From: Candidatus Pacearchaeota archaeon
GTDB taxonomy: Archaea > Nanobdellota > Nanobdellia > Pacearchaeales > GW2011-AR1
Direction: 5' to 3'
Assembly (NCBI GenBank): GCA_018304105.1
Contig: JAGVWX010000005.1
Location: 1-40,648 of the forward strand
DNA: 40,648 bases
In this document: positions 24,454 to 31,216 of the stretch, one piece after another
How positions within the stretch are numbered: the stretch's first letter is position 1
Layout of the letters: every line of letters starts with the position of its first letter
The notes under the pieces: generated by a model
Database searches by the model: none
Told to the model about the DNA's origin: nothing
Seen by the model: the letters and a program-made list of their open reading frames with translations, nothing else
Translations under genes and position numbers: made by a program

Positions 24454-25791
24454 ATGTTCAAGTTCTTGAAAGAAAAGCTAAGCGGATGGTTTGGGAAGAA
24501 GGAAGAACCAGAGAAGAAAAAATCTTCTGTAAGCAAGAGTGCCCACCCTGCTCGCGACCACGCTCCGCAACATGCTGAAAAATACTCGTCGCCTAATCGC
24601 TCGCCCGCCCTAAAAGGAAAGCAAAAGAAGATAAAAGAAAAGAAGCCAGTTGAGGAAAAACTGAAGAAGAAAACAGGGAAGATAAAGAAAGAGAAGAGGG
24701 GCGAATCAAAAGGCGCGGAAGAAAAGATTATAGAAGAAGAATTCAAGAGGGAGAAGGTTGATGCGAGGGCCGAGGAACTTGAAGAAGAAATTGAAGAAAA
24801 AGAAATCGAATGGGCGAAGGAGAAAGACGAGCCTCTGAAGAAATGGGAAGTTAAAGAAGAAGTTGAAAAGGTGCTGCGCGAGGACCGCCCGGATGTGGCT
24901 GTTCCTGAGAAGATGGGATTTTTTGGATTTTTGGCGAGGAAGCTCACGACTTCGGAGTTGAATGAAGAAGACTTTAACGCAGGGTTTGATGAACTTGAAA
25001 TGACTCTGCTGGAAAATAATGTTGCGCTTGGAGTTGTTGACAAAATTCGAGAGGGGTTGAAGAAAGAGCTTGTTGGGAAAAGATACGGGAAGAAAGAAGT
25101 TGAAGGAAAGATTCTTTCTGCGCTGAAGAAGTCGATTGATGTTTTGCTCATTGAGCCGCCAAATTTGATTGAACAGATAAGGGCGAAGAAAGACTCTCCG
25201 TTTGTTATTTTGTTTTTTGGGATTAACGGAAGCGGAAAGACGACGTCGATTGCAAAGCTTGCCTGGAAGCTGAAGAAACTTGGCTTGGAACCGGTGCTTG
25301 CGGCGGGAGATACATTCAGGGCGGCTTCGATTGAACAGCTTGAGACTCACGCTCAGAAAATTGGAGTTGAAATTGTAAAAGGAGAGTACGGGAAAGACCC
25401 TGCTTCAGTGGCATTTGACGCGATTGCTTATGCGAAGAAGAACCACAAGAAAGTTGTTTTGATTGATACTGCAGGAAGAATGTATACGAAACAGAATTTG
25501 ATGAAGGAGATGGAGAAAATTGTGAAAGTCTCAAAGCCCGATTTGAAAATATTTGTTGGGGAATCGATAACTGGGAATGATGCGACGGAGCAGGCAAGGA
25601 TGTTTGAAGAAACTGCAGGAATTGATGGAATAATTCTTAGCAAGGCAGATGTTGATGAAAAGGCTGGAACTATTTTAAGCGTTAGCTTTGTGACCGGAAA
25701 GCCAATTTATTTTTTAGGAGTCGGGCAGGAATATGGGGACTTACAGGAGTTTAGCAAGAAGAGTGTTTTGAAGGGGCTGGGACTGGAGTGA
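24454..25791 (+). CDS. ftsY: SRP receptor FtsY
   Basis: 445 residues. A long Lys/Glu-rich acidic-basic N-terminal region (1-150) precedes the NG GTPase: GINGSGKTT (256-264, G1), DTFRA (286-290), IDTAGR (337-342, G3), SKADVDEKAG (396-405, G4) and GQEYGDLQEF near the end. FtsY docks SRP54-bound ribosomes at the membrane; srp54 lies 1.8 kb downstream. The N-terminal region carries a foreign-looking in-frame peptide (about residues 30-54, HPARDHA ... YSSPNRSPALK) coded by a GC-rich 71-bp repeat that also occurs in bud32. A TATA-like TTTTATAAAT near 24425 suits ATG 24454. Confidence 0.95.
   Translation: MFKFLKEKLSGWFGKKEEPEKKKSSVSKSAHPARDHAPQHAEKYSSPNRSPALKGKQKKIKEKKPVEEKLKKKTGKIKKEKRGESKGAEEKIIEEEFKREKVDARAEELEEEIEEKEIEWAKEKDEPLKKWEVKEEVEKVLREDRPDVAVPEKMGFFGFLARKLTTSELNEEDFNAGFDELEMTLLENNVALGVVDKIREGLKKELVGKRYGKKEVEGKILSALKKSIDVLLIEPPNLIEQIRAKKDSPFVILFFGINGSGKTTSIAKLAWKLKKLGLEPVLAAGDTFRAASIEQLETHAQKIGVEIVKGEYGKDPASVAFDAIAYAKKNHKKVVLIDTAGRMYTKQNLMKEMEKIVKVSKPDLKIFVGESITGNDATEQARMFEETAGIDGIILSKADVDEKAGTILSVSFVTGKPIYFLGVGQEYGDLQEFSKKSVLKGLGLE
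24541..24611 (+). repeat. GC-rich 71-bp element, copy A, in frame in ftsY
   Basis: Begins GCCCACCCTGCTCGCGACCA and ends AATCGCTCGCCCGCCCT. Same length as copy B in bud32 (30149-30219), with near-identical ends and a variable middle of about 15 bases. It contributes the peptide AHPARDHA...YSSPNRSPAL. Its base composition is far more GC-rich than the surrounding gene. Confidence 0.9.
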
Positions 25792-25794
25792 AAT

Positions 25795-26268
25795 TTATTG
25801 AGTGACACAAGAAATTTTGACATCGCTTTCCTTGCATGTCTTTTTATTTCCCTCTTCGTCGCTGACCACTATTGCTACATTTGCCACTAGTTCTGAAGGG
25901 GCTATTGTGGCGTTTTCGTATGAAACAGTTATCTTCTGAGTATCTGTTATGGGGCCGTTGTATCTGGATATGAACATTGAATATGTTTGCGGGTCTTCTA
26001 GTATTGCTATAGCTTCGCTTGCTTCGCCCTGCGACACGCGGAATGTTACATCTGCAGTCTTGCGCGTTTCGTCTAATGTACAAGAAATAACTTCTGCATC
26101 GGTTTGGAAACAAAGGCTGTCCAAGACTGCTCTATTTTGTGCTGTGATGATTTCTTCCCGGTCAGAATCGAATTGTTTGCTAACAAGAAAACTTGCGCCA
26201 ACAACCAGAATGATTAATACAATTAATGCTATCAAAATAATTGCTAACGTGCCCAGCCCTCTTTTCAT
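25795..26268 (-). CDS. Pilin-like/single-span exported protein
   Basis: 157 residues: MKRGLGT followed by one long hydrophobic helix (8-30, LAIILIALIVLIILVVGASFL), then a soluble beta-rich domain with four Cys (CFQTDAEVISC, KKTCKESDVKISC). The short basic leader with a Gly before a hydrophobic H-domain recalls archaeal type IV pilin-like proteins, but the class III processing site is not clearly seen, so a simple membrane anchor is equally possible. It converges with ftsY, three bases apart, and has a TATA-like element near 26288-26298 on its own strand. Confidence 0.6.
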   Translation of the reverse strand: MKRGLGTLAIILIALIVLIILVVGASFLVSKQFDSDREEIITAQNRAVLDSLCFQTDAEVISCTLDETRKTADVTFRVSQGEASEAIAILEDPQTYSMFISRYNGPITDTQKITVSYENATIAPSELVANVAIVVSDEEGNKKTCKESDVKISCVTQ

Positions 26269-26356
26269 TTTATCATAAAAATTGCAGGATATTTATATTT
26301 TAGCAATGTTGCGTTTGGAGTGAAGATATATTTTTATAATTGGACTTGTTCTTGAG

Positions 26357-26722
26357 ATGATGGATGAAAAAGTTTCTTCATTGAGGGAATATCAGGAGCT
26401 TTGCAAGGCGACGGCGAAGAAGTTTGAGAGCAAAGAGAAAGAAATTATGACTTGGGGGCTTGGAATTGCTGGAGAAGCGGGGGATGTCGCAGGGTGCATA
26501 AAGAAGACGTTCGCGCACGGCAACGACCAGAAAGAAGGGATAAAGGAAAACATAGGAGATACTTTATGGTATACAGCGATGATTTGCAATTTTTTTGAGT
26601 GGGACATGCAGGAAATTCTGAACGGCAATATTGAAAAGTTGAAAAAGAGATATCCAAAAGGATTTACGACGGAGAACGCAAAGCGAGAGAATAAAAGAAT
26701 TGATTGGAACGAGAAGAGTTAG
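26357..26722 (+). CDS. MazG-family nucleotide pyrophosphohydrolase
   Basis: 121 residues. WGLGIAGEAGDVAGCIKKTFAHG (about 30-52) and KENIGDTLWYTAMICNFF (about 62-80) are the two helices with the acidic metal ligands of the MazG/all-alpha NTP-PPase fold (EAGD and ENIGD); the family hydrolyses non-canonical or excess nucleoside triphosphates. It differs from the other member at 17132-17521 in sequence type. A TATA-like TTTTTATAAT (about 26328) is about 25 bases before the start; ATG 26360 is an alternative. The 3' end overlaps the convergent membrane gene by four bases. Confidence 0.88.
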   Translation: MMDEKVSSLREYQELCKATAKKFESKEKEIMTWGLGIAGEAGDVAGCIKKTFAHGNDQKEGIKENIGDTLWYTAMICNFFEWDMQEILNGNIEKLKKRYPKGFTTENAKRENKRIDWNEKS

Positions 26723-26994
26723 TTATGTCTCTTTCCAATTTCTGTGCCTTTGTGCCATTGAATGTGACCGTGCAGAATCTTGTCTACATTCGCTAACTTG
26801 CTACTGATGTTTATGATGTATCCAGCAAGACCGAAGATTAATGTAATTATAAGAATAAGCAAAGCAAGAGTAATGTCCTGAATGTCCCACGAGCCCCCTA
26901 AAATGATTTTAATTAATTGGTAAAGGATTAGGACTATAAGCAATATGGACAATGCCAACGCTATTGCAGATATTACGCCTAATATTTTTCCCAT
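26719..26994 (-). CDS. 91-aa membrane protein, third gene of RHH operon
   Basis: Two hydrophobic spans (about residues 5-30 and 40-62: GVISAIALALSILLIVLILY and TLALLILIITLIFGLAGYII) and a hydrophilic tail ending GTEIGKRHN. Its ATG overlaps the TAA of the 34-aa peptide gene (TAATG), so it is the last of three coupled genes headed by an RHH protein. No family recognised. Confidence 0.6.
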   Translation of the reverse strand: MGKILGVISAIALALSILLIVLILYQLIKIILGGSWDIQDITLALLILIITLIFGLAGYIINISSKLANVDKILHGHIQWHKGTEIGKRHN

Positions 26995-27098
26995 TATGTG
27001 TAAAGCCGTTGAATAAGCCAGACAGAAGAAAGGATTAGAAGTAATGCTAGCAAGACCATAATTATCTTCAAAAGTGAATTAATGATTTTATTTTCCAT
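26994..27098 (-). CDS. 34-aa membrane peptide
   Basis: MENKIINSLLKIIMVLLALL and on to WLIQRLYT: a single hydrophobic helix of about 20 residues. Both ends overlap neighbours by TAATG (upstream stop with this ATG at 27098, this stop with the next ATG at 26994), strong evidence that it is translated although it is very short. Role unknown; a small hydrophobic partner of the next membrane protein is possible. Confidence 0.6.
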   Translation of the reverse strand: MENKIINSLLKIIMVLLALLLILSSVWLIQRLYT

Positions 27099-27286
27099 TA
27101 GCAATACTTATGCATCGGATGAGTTTCTTTATTTGAATGTGAGGCTATTTCTGGGGAGTTTATTTTTTCAAGTTCTTGCTTGATGAAATTTTCGACTTTT
27201 TTTGACATGCTGACTCCGTTCTTCTTGCAATGGTCGGAGAATTGTTTGTAAACTTCTTTGTCAAGGTTGAATGTTTTTAATGCCAA
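27098..27286 (-). CDS. Ribbon-helix-helix small DNA-binding protein
   Basis: 62 residues from TTG 27286, chosen because GGGAGG at 27293-27298 (minus strand) sits six bases upstream; TTG 27304 and GTG 27292 are alternatives. MALKTFNLDKEVYKQF gives the antiparallel strand and first helix, and GVSMSKKVENFIKQEL the second helix of an RHH fold (CopG/Arc-like). It probably binds DNA as a dimer, perhaps at the palindrome at 27398-27413 upstream of its own operon. The tail (NSPEIASHSNKETHPMHKYC) is unstructured with His/Cys. Confidence 0.65.
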   Translation of the reverse strand: MALKTFNLDKEVYKQFSDHCKKNGVSMSKKVENFIKQELEKINSPEIASHSNKETHPMHKYC

Positions 27287-27397
27287 GCCCACCCTCCCGC
27301 CCAAGATATGGACGGATTTTGGTATTAATTAAAGTTATTTAATGTTAATAAACTTTTCTCAAATTTTAAGTTGAAGGAGGGTTATTTAATGTTATTT

Positions 27398-27413
27398 AAG
27401 GTTTATTAACCTT
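27398..27413. promoter_or_regulatory. Candidate operator palindrome
   Basis: AAGGTTTATTAACCTT, 6-bp perfect arms, lies between the RHH operon (minus) and the srp54 region (plus). A repeated word GTTATTTAATGTTA occurs at about 27331 and 27381 beside it. A site for the RHH protein is a reasonable guess only. Confidence 0.4.
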
Positions 27414-27510
27414 GGTTCGTTTGAGGAGAATTATGAAAGAGAAATAAGGTACGGGACTAACAAGCAGCAACCACAAACTTCTTAATAGTTAGATTTCTTG
27501 GATTTCATAT

Positions 27511-27616
27511 CATAATGCTAATGCAAAATAAAATACAGATAAGCAAAATCAAGATGGGAATTTCATAATGCTAATGCAAAATAAAATACAGATAAGCAAA
27601 ATCAAGATAGGAATTT
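27511..27616 (+). repeat. 53-bp tandem duplication before srp54
   Basis: Two adjacent copies (27511-27563, 27564-27616) differing at one base (gatggg versus gatagg). The period is 53 = 18 codons minus one shared base, exactly what preserves a chain of stop-start overlaps. The following CATAATGG of srp54 continues the pattern. Confidence 0.95.
27515..27568 (+). CDS. Upstream ORF 1 of srp54 (17 aa)
   Basis: Encodes MLMQNKIQISKIKMGIS. Its TAA shares a base with the ATG of uORF 2 (TAATG). A TATA-like TTCTTAATAG near 27480-27489 is about 30 bases upstream, so this ATG may be the first codon of a leaderless transcript. Part of a 53-bp tandem duplication. Translation is likely only if the upstream TSS is correct. 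Confidence 0.55.
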   Translation: MLMQNKIQISKIKMGIS

Positions 27617-27621
27617 CATAA
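27568..27621 (+). CDS. Upstream ORF 2 of srp54 (17 aa)
   Basis: Second copy of the tandem repeat, encoding MLMQNKIQISKIKIGIS (one Met to Ile change). Its stop shares one base with the srp54 ATG at 27621, so ribosomes ending here would be placed on the srp54 start. The coupling suggests translational control of SRP54; this is inference from layout. Confidence 0.55.
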   Translation: MLMQNKIQISKIKIGIS

Positions 27622-28985
27622 TGGTACTTGAAAAACTCGGAAACGTGCTTCGGAAGGTTACGGATAAAATAGCGAATGCCGTGTTTCTCGATAAGAATCT
27701 TGTTGATGGAATTGTTAAGGAACTGCAGAGGAGCTTGATTGAAGCAGATGTGAACGTTCAACTTGTTATGAAATTATCTAAGAAGATAAAGCAAGAAGCA
27801 TTTGACGAAAGGATTAAGGGCGTTGAAAAGAAAGAGCATATAATCAAACTGCTGCATGATGAACTGCTCAAGATCTTGGGAAAGAAGAGAGAGCTGGTTT
27901 TGGGGAAGAACGAAGTTTGGTTGATGGTTGGGCTTTATGGGGCAGGAAAGACGACGACGATTGGGAAACTTGCTTCGTACTATGCAAAACGAGGAAGGAA
28001 AGTTTGCGCGATTGGACTTGACGTTCATAGGCCTGCGGCGCCGGAACAATTGAGACAGGTTTGCAAGAAAGTAAATGTTGAATGTTTCATTTCTCTTGGA
28101 GAAAAAGATCCATTGAAAATTTGGAAAAAATACGAGAAAGAAATGAAGGAATATAATTTGATTATTGTTGACACTGCGGGGAGAGATGCGCTTGATGAAG
28201 AACTTGTTGATGAAATCAAAAAGATATCTAAGACGGTAAAGGCAACGGAAAGCTTTTTAGTGATGCAGGCAGATATTGGGCAGGCAGCGAAGAAACAGGC
28301 GCAGGCTTTCAAGGAGGCGGCGGGAGTGACTGGAGTTATAATTACAAGGATGGATTCGACGGCAAAGGCGGGAGGAGCTTTGACTGCGTGCGCGGAAGTT
28401 GAAGCGCCAGTTGTGTTTATTGGAACGGGAGAAACGCCGGCAGATTTGGAGACGTTTGACCCAGAATCTTTCTTATCGCGACTTTTGGGAATGGGAGATT
28501 TGAAAGGACTGATGGAAAAAATTCATAGCGTGATGGACGAGAAAGAAATCGAGAGACAGCAGAAGAAATTAACGGAAGGGAAATTTACCTTGAGAGATTT
28601 GCAGACGCAGTTGGAAAGCATGGAAGGACTTGGGAGTATGGATAAAATTATGGGAATGATTCCCGGGTTTGGGAAAGTAAAGGAGAAAATTGGGGAAGGG
28701 GCTTTGGAAGGACAGCAAGCGAAAGTTAAGAAATGGAAACACGCGATAAATTCTATGACTCCTGAAGAAATTGAGAATCCTGAAATTTTGGAGAAGCAGA
28801 CGAACAGATTGAAGAGGATTGCCCACGGAAGTGGATGTACGACTTCAGATATTAGAATGCTGATTAAACAATGGAAAATGCTGAATGAAATGATTAAGTC
28901 GCAATCGCAGCTTGGCGAGGGCAAAATGGACCAGAAGACGATGATGAAGTTGGCGAGGAAATTTGGAAAAAAGGTGCGCCTTTAG
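27621..28985 (+). CDS. srp54: Signal recognition particle GTPase SRP54
   Basis: 454 residues with N domain (1-85), GTPase G domain (GLYGAGKTTT at 104-113, DVHRPAAPEQL, IIVDTAGRD, TRMDSTAKAGGAL) and Met-rich M domain (about 295-445: MGDLKGLM, MEGLGSMDKIMGMIPGFG, MTPEEIENPEIL, RIAHGSGCTTSDI), the last holding the 7S RNA-binding helix-turn-helix. SRP54 binds signal peptides emerging from the ribosome and passes them to FtsY, encoded upstream. P-loop GLYGAGKT differs slightly from the common GLQGSGKT. Start ATG overlaps the preceding 17-codon uORF. Confidence 0.97.
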   Translation: MVLEKLGNVLRKVTDKIANAVFLDKNLVDGIVKELQRSLIEADVNVQLVMKLSKKIKQEAFDERIKGVEKKEHIIKLLHDELLKILGKKRELVLGKNEVWLMVGLYGAGKTTTIGKLASYYAKRGRKVCAIGLDVHRPAAPEQLRQVCKKVNVECFISLGEKDPLKIWKKYEKEMKEYNLIIVDTAGRDALDEELVDEIKKISKTVKATESFLVMQADIGQAAKKQAQAFKEAAGVTGVIITRMDSTAKAGGALTACAEVEAPVVFIGTGETPADLETFDPESFLSRLLGMGDLKGLMEKIHSVMDEKEIERQQKKLTEGKFTLRDLQTQLESMEGLGSMDKIMGMIPGFGKVKEKIGEGALEGQQAKVKKWKHAINSMTPEEIENPEILEKQTNRLKRIAHGSGCTTSDIRMLIKQWKMLNEMIKSQSQLGEGKMDQKTMMKLARKFGKKVRL

Positions 28986-29118
28986 CGCGCGCTCGCCACA
29001 AATGTGTCAAGCTTGAGGATGTAGGTGGGAGAATCATTTGTTAATATGCGATGTTTACAAAACCTTAAATACTTGTTAATTAATTATTATTACAAGTTGA
29101 TAACTAAAGACTACGAAT
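28986..29118. promoter_or_regulatory. Promoter and inverted repeat before wHTH gene
   Basis: A TATA-like CCTTAAATAC at 29063-29072 is followed at once by ACTTGT (29071-29076) ... ACAAGT (29092-29097), an inverted repeat over the expected transcription start. That position suits an operator, possibly for the wHTH product of the next gene. The first part (28986-29010) is GC-rich (GCGCGCGCTCGCC). Confidence 0.4.
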
Positions 29119-29403
29119 ATGGCTGTGAAAAAAATGGCGCAGAAAAATAAGGCAACTCATTGGCCGACGCTGAATACCGTGATTATGGTAGAAGAAACTC
29201 TGAAGAAGATGGAAGGAAGCGTGATGTCGGTTGCAGAGATAAAGAGAAAACTGCCGAGGCAGGTTAATCATGCGACTCTGATGCTTGTCCTGAAGTATCT
29301 GGAGGAGAGCAATAAGATTTATGTTTCTTTGAAGGGAGTTACATGGATTCACAATCCGTCTTTGAAACTTAGGAAAGCGATAGCAAACGGTTTTGAAATA
29401 TGA
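29119..29403 (+). CDS. Small winged-helix protein
   Basis: 94 residues. After a Lys-rich start (MAVKKMAQKNKATHW) comes a wHTH: LNTVIMVEETLKKM, SVMSVAEIKRKLPRQVNHATLMLVLKYLEESNKI (recognition region) and YVSLKGVTWIHNP (wing). It overlaps the next gene (truncated RelE-like) by ATGA, an antitoxin-toxin-like arrangement, so it may be, or derive from, an antitoxin-type regulator; equally it may be a stand-alone regulator. Confidence 0.6.
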   Translation: MAVKKMAQKNKATHWPTLNTVIMVEETLKKMEGSVMSVAEIKRKLPRQVNHATLMLVLKYLEESNKIYVSLKGVTWIHNPSLKLRKAIANGFEI

Positions 29404-29588
29404 AAACTTTCAGGATTGTCCTGTCTGATGAAGCAAGAGAAGTTTTTGAACATTTGAATAAAGGGGCGGTTCATTCAAAAACTGATCGGATGATTCTTAA
29501 CGGAATTAAACAGAAGATAGAACTGATAAGACAAGATATTGTTGACCACAAAGATTATAATAAACTGTTTGGCTATCGGAAAAGATGA
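29400..29588 (+). CDS. Shortened RelE/ParE-like protein
   Basis: 62 residues. MKTFRIVLSDEAREVFEHLN and MILNGIKQKIELIRQDI look like the first strand and two helices of RelE/ParE-type toxins of archaea, but the protein ends at GYRKR before the C-terminal strands with catalytic residues, so toxicity is unlikely. Whether this is a decayed toxin or a kept short form is unknown. Overlaps the neighbours at both ends (ATGA at 29400 and at 29585), so it is in the bud32 transcription unit. Confidence 0.55.
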   Translation: MKTFRIVLSDEAREVFEHLNKGAVHSKTDRMILNGIKQKIELIRQDIVDHKDYNKLFGYRKR

Positions 29589-30508
29589 AAGAAAAACTTA
29601 TAGCTCAGGGAGCGGAGGCAGTTTTGATTAAGAAAAAGGCGAGTACGGCGCAATTGCTCGCCGATAATCGCGATGCTCTTTCGGCTCGACATATTCAGGG
29701 CTCGCTCCGCTCGCTTACCCGCTCGGCGCCGCAGTTCATAGTTTTGAAACGCCGAGTTCGAAAAGGATATCGAATTGCTGAAATGGATGAGAAGATTAGA
29801 AAGTTGAGGACGCGGAGCGAGGCGAAGCTGCTTGAGAAAGCGGGGAAAATAATTTCTGTGCCGAAGGTTTTGAAAGTTGATGAGAAGAGCAAAGAGATAG
29901 ATATGGAATTTATCTCTGGGGAGAAGTTGTCTGATAAACTTAATGGGATGAAAAATTGGAAGGACGTCTGTTATGAGATTGGGAAGAACATTGCTCTCTT
30001 GCATGACGCTGGAATAATTCATGGAGATTTAACGACAAGCAATATGATTTGGAAATTGGACTCGCAAGCGAGTCTTAATGACTCGGCTCGTTCCACTCGC
30101 AAATTATCATCCCAACCCGCCAGACCAAAGAGTGTTTCTGTTGCTGGTGCCCACCCTGCTCGCGACCATGCTCAGAAACCATATCTAAAATACTCATCGC
30201 CTAATCGCTCGCCCGCCCTGAAACATATCGATAAGAAATTATCTAACCGCAAGGTGTCTACATCTCAAGAATATGGTAGATTATATTTTATTGATTTTGG
30301 ATTGGGATTTGCTAACGGCCGCGTGGAAGATAAAGCAGTTGATATTTATTTGATTAAAGAAGCGCTTGAAGCGAAGCATTTTTTACATTTTGAGAAATTT
30401 TTTAAGGTGGTTTTGGAAGGTTACAAGAAAACTTCGAAACATGCAGCGGAGGTTTTGAAGAGATTGGAAAAGGTTGAGAAGCGAGGAAGGTATAAACAGA
30501 ATTATTGA
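29585..30508 (+). CDS. bud32: Bud32/KEOPS kinase with two in-frame insertions
   Basis: Small atypical kinase-like ATPase of the KEOPS complex, needed for t6A on ANN-decoding tRNAs. Signatures: KRRVRKGYR (56-63), MEFISGE (108-113), HGDLTTSN catalytic loop (146-153), DFGLGF (237-242), EDKAVDIYLIKEAL (248-261). Family members have about 210-230 residues; this one has 307. Extra segments: residues about 18-50, between the first strand and KRRV, and about 158-231 (74 residues) between the catalytic loop and DFG, where relatives have only a few residues. Both extra stretches are GC-rich, with unusual codons; the second contains copy B of the element found in ftsY. The frame is open throughout, so the kinase is probably still made. 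Confidence 0.9.
   Translation: MKEKLIAQGAEAVLIKKKASTAQLLADNRDALSARHIQGSLRSLTRSAPQFIVLKRRVRKGYRIAEMDEKIRKLRTRSEAKLLEKAGKIISVPKVLKVDEKSKEIDMEFISGEKLSDKLNGMKNWKDVCYEIGKNIALLHDAGIIHGDLTTSNMIWKLDSQASLNDSARSTRKLSSQPARPKSVSVAGAHPARDHAQKPYLKYSSPNRSPALKHIDKKLSNRKVSTSQEYGRLYFIDFGLGFANGRVEDKAVDIYLIKEALEAKHFLHFEKFFKVVLEGYKKTSKHAAEVLKRLEKVEKRGRYKQNY
29636..29737 (+). repeat. GC-rich in-frame insert 1 in bud32
   Basis: About 100 bases with many CTCG words (CTCGCC, GGCTCG, GGCTCGCTCCGCTCGC, CCCGCTCGG) between kinase strands where relatives have little sequence. It resembles the 71-bp element in word content (GCTCGC followed by acCCGC) but does not align cleanly, so it may be a distant or composite member. 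Confidence 0.55.
30059..30074 (+). repeat. Perfect GC-rich hairpin in bud32 insert 2
   Basis: GACTCGC AA GCGAGTC, a perfect 7-bp stem with a 2-base loop at the left edge of the 74-codon insert. ACTCGGCTCG and ACTCGC follow closely, so insert 2 seems built from more than one CTCGC-type unit. Confidence 0.75.
30149..30219 (+). repeat. GC-rich 71-bp element, copy B, in frame in bud32
   Basis: Begins GCCCACCCTGCTCGCGACCA and ends AATCGCTCGCCCGCCCT, as in ftsY copy A, in the same reading frame, giving AHPARDHA...YSSPNRSPAL. Only the 15-base middle and a few single bases differ. Confidence 0.9.
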
Positions 30509-30565
30509 ACTAGCGAAAAATGCAGCACTAGAAAGAGTTAAAAAAAGATTTTGCTTGTTTGTTTT

Positions 30566-31216
30566 ATGAGTTTGCTGTTTGTGGATGGGGTGACAAAGTC
30601 TTTTGGACGAAAAAAGATTTTAGACAATGTTAGCTTTTCTGTTTCTCCTGGAGAAGTGGTGGGTTTTGTCGGGAGATCTGGAGCCGGAAAGTCGGTTTTG
30701 ATAAAAATATTAATTGGATTTTATAAACCAGATAAAGGTTACGTTTTAATTAGTTCTAATTCAAAGGACCCAATAGGATACTCAATGCAGGACAATGCAC
30801 TTTATGACCAACTTACCATCAGACAAAACTTGCATTATTTTTCTGAGATTCATAAAATTTCCAGGAGGATAAAGAAAGAAAGAGTCGAGTTATTAATTAA
30901 TAGGCTTAATTTAAAAGAATATGAAAATGTTTTGCTGAAAAACCTTTCGGGGGGAACTAAGAAAAGGGTGGACGTTGCCTGCGCTTTGTTAACTGATCCG
31001 GAAATAGTAATATTTGATGAGCCGTTTTTGGGATTGGATCCGATGCTGACAGACGCATTGGCAGATTTCATTATTGCGCTTGGAAAATCAGGCAAGGCTG
31101 TTTTTGTCTCTTCCCATCAAACTGATGTTTTGAATAAAATTTCTACCAGAGTTGTGATGCTTAAGGGCGGGAAACTTTATGCTATACAGAAGTCTCAAAT
31201 GCGGGAGGTATATTAA
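30566..31216 (+). CDS. ABC transporter ATP-binding protein
   Basis: 216 residues from ATG 30566 (a TTG at 30551 is less likely; TATA-like GTTAAAAAAAG near 30537 suits ATG). Walker A GRSGAGKS near residue 37, Q-loop region MQDNALYDQ, signature LSGGTKKR near 132, Walker B VIFDEPFLGLDP near 153, H-loop SSHQ near 186. This is the ATPase subunit of an ABC-2-type exporter; its stop overlaps the start of the permease gene by TAATG. Substrate unknown. Confidence 0.9.
   Translation: MSLLFVDGVTKSFGRKKILDNVSFSVSPGEVVGFVGRSGAGKSVLIKILIGFYKPDKGYVLISSNSKDPIGYSMQDNALYDQLTIRQNLHYFSEIHKISRRIKKERVELLINRLNLKEYENVLLKNLSGGTKKRVDVACALLTDPEIVIFDEPFLGLDPMLTDALADFIIALGKSGKAVFVSSHQTDVLNKISTRVVMLKGGKLYAIQKSQMREVY

Noticed and set aside
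24426-25151. Long minus-strand frame within ftsY (241 aa)
   Set aside because: Ser/Phe-rich composition is the antisense image of Lys/Glu-rich FtsY; no start signal or domain. The part that looks ordered (GERLGDEYF...AWSRAGW) is the reverse reading of the inserted repeat.
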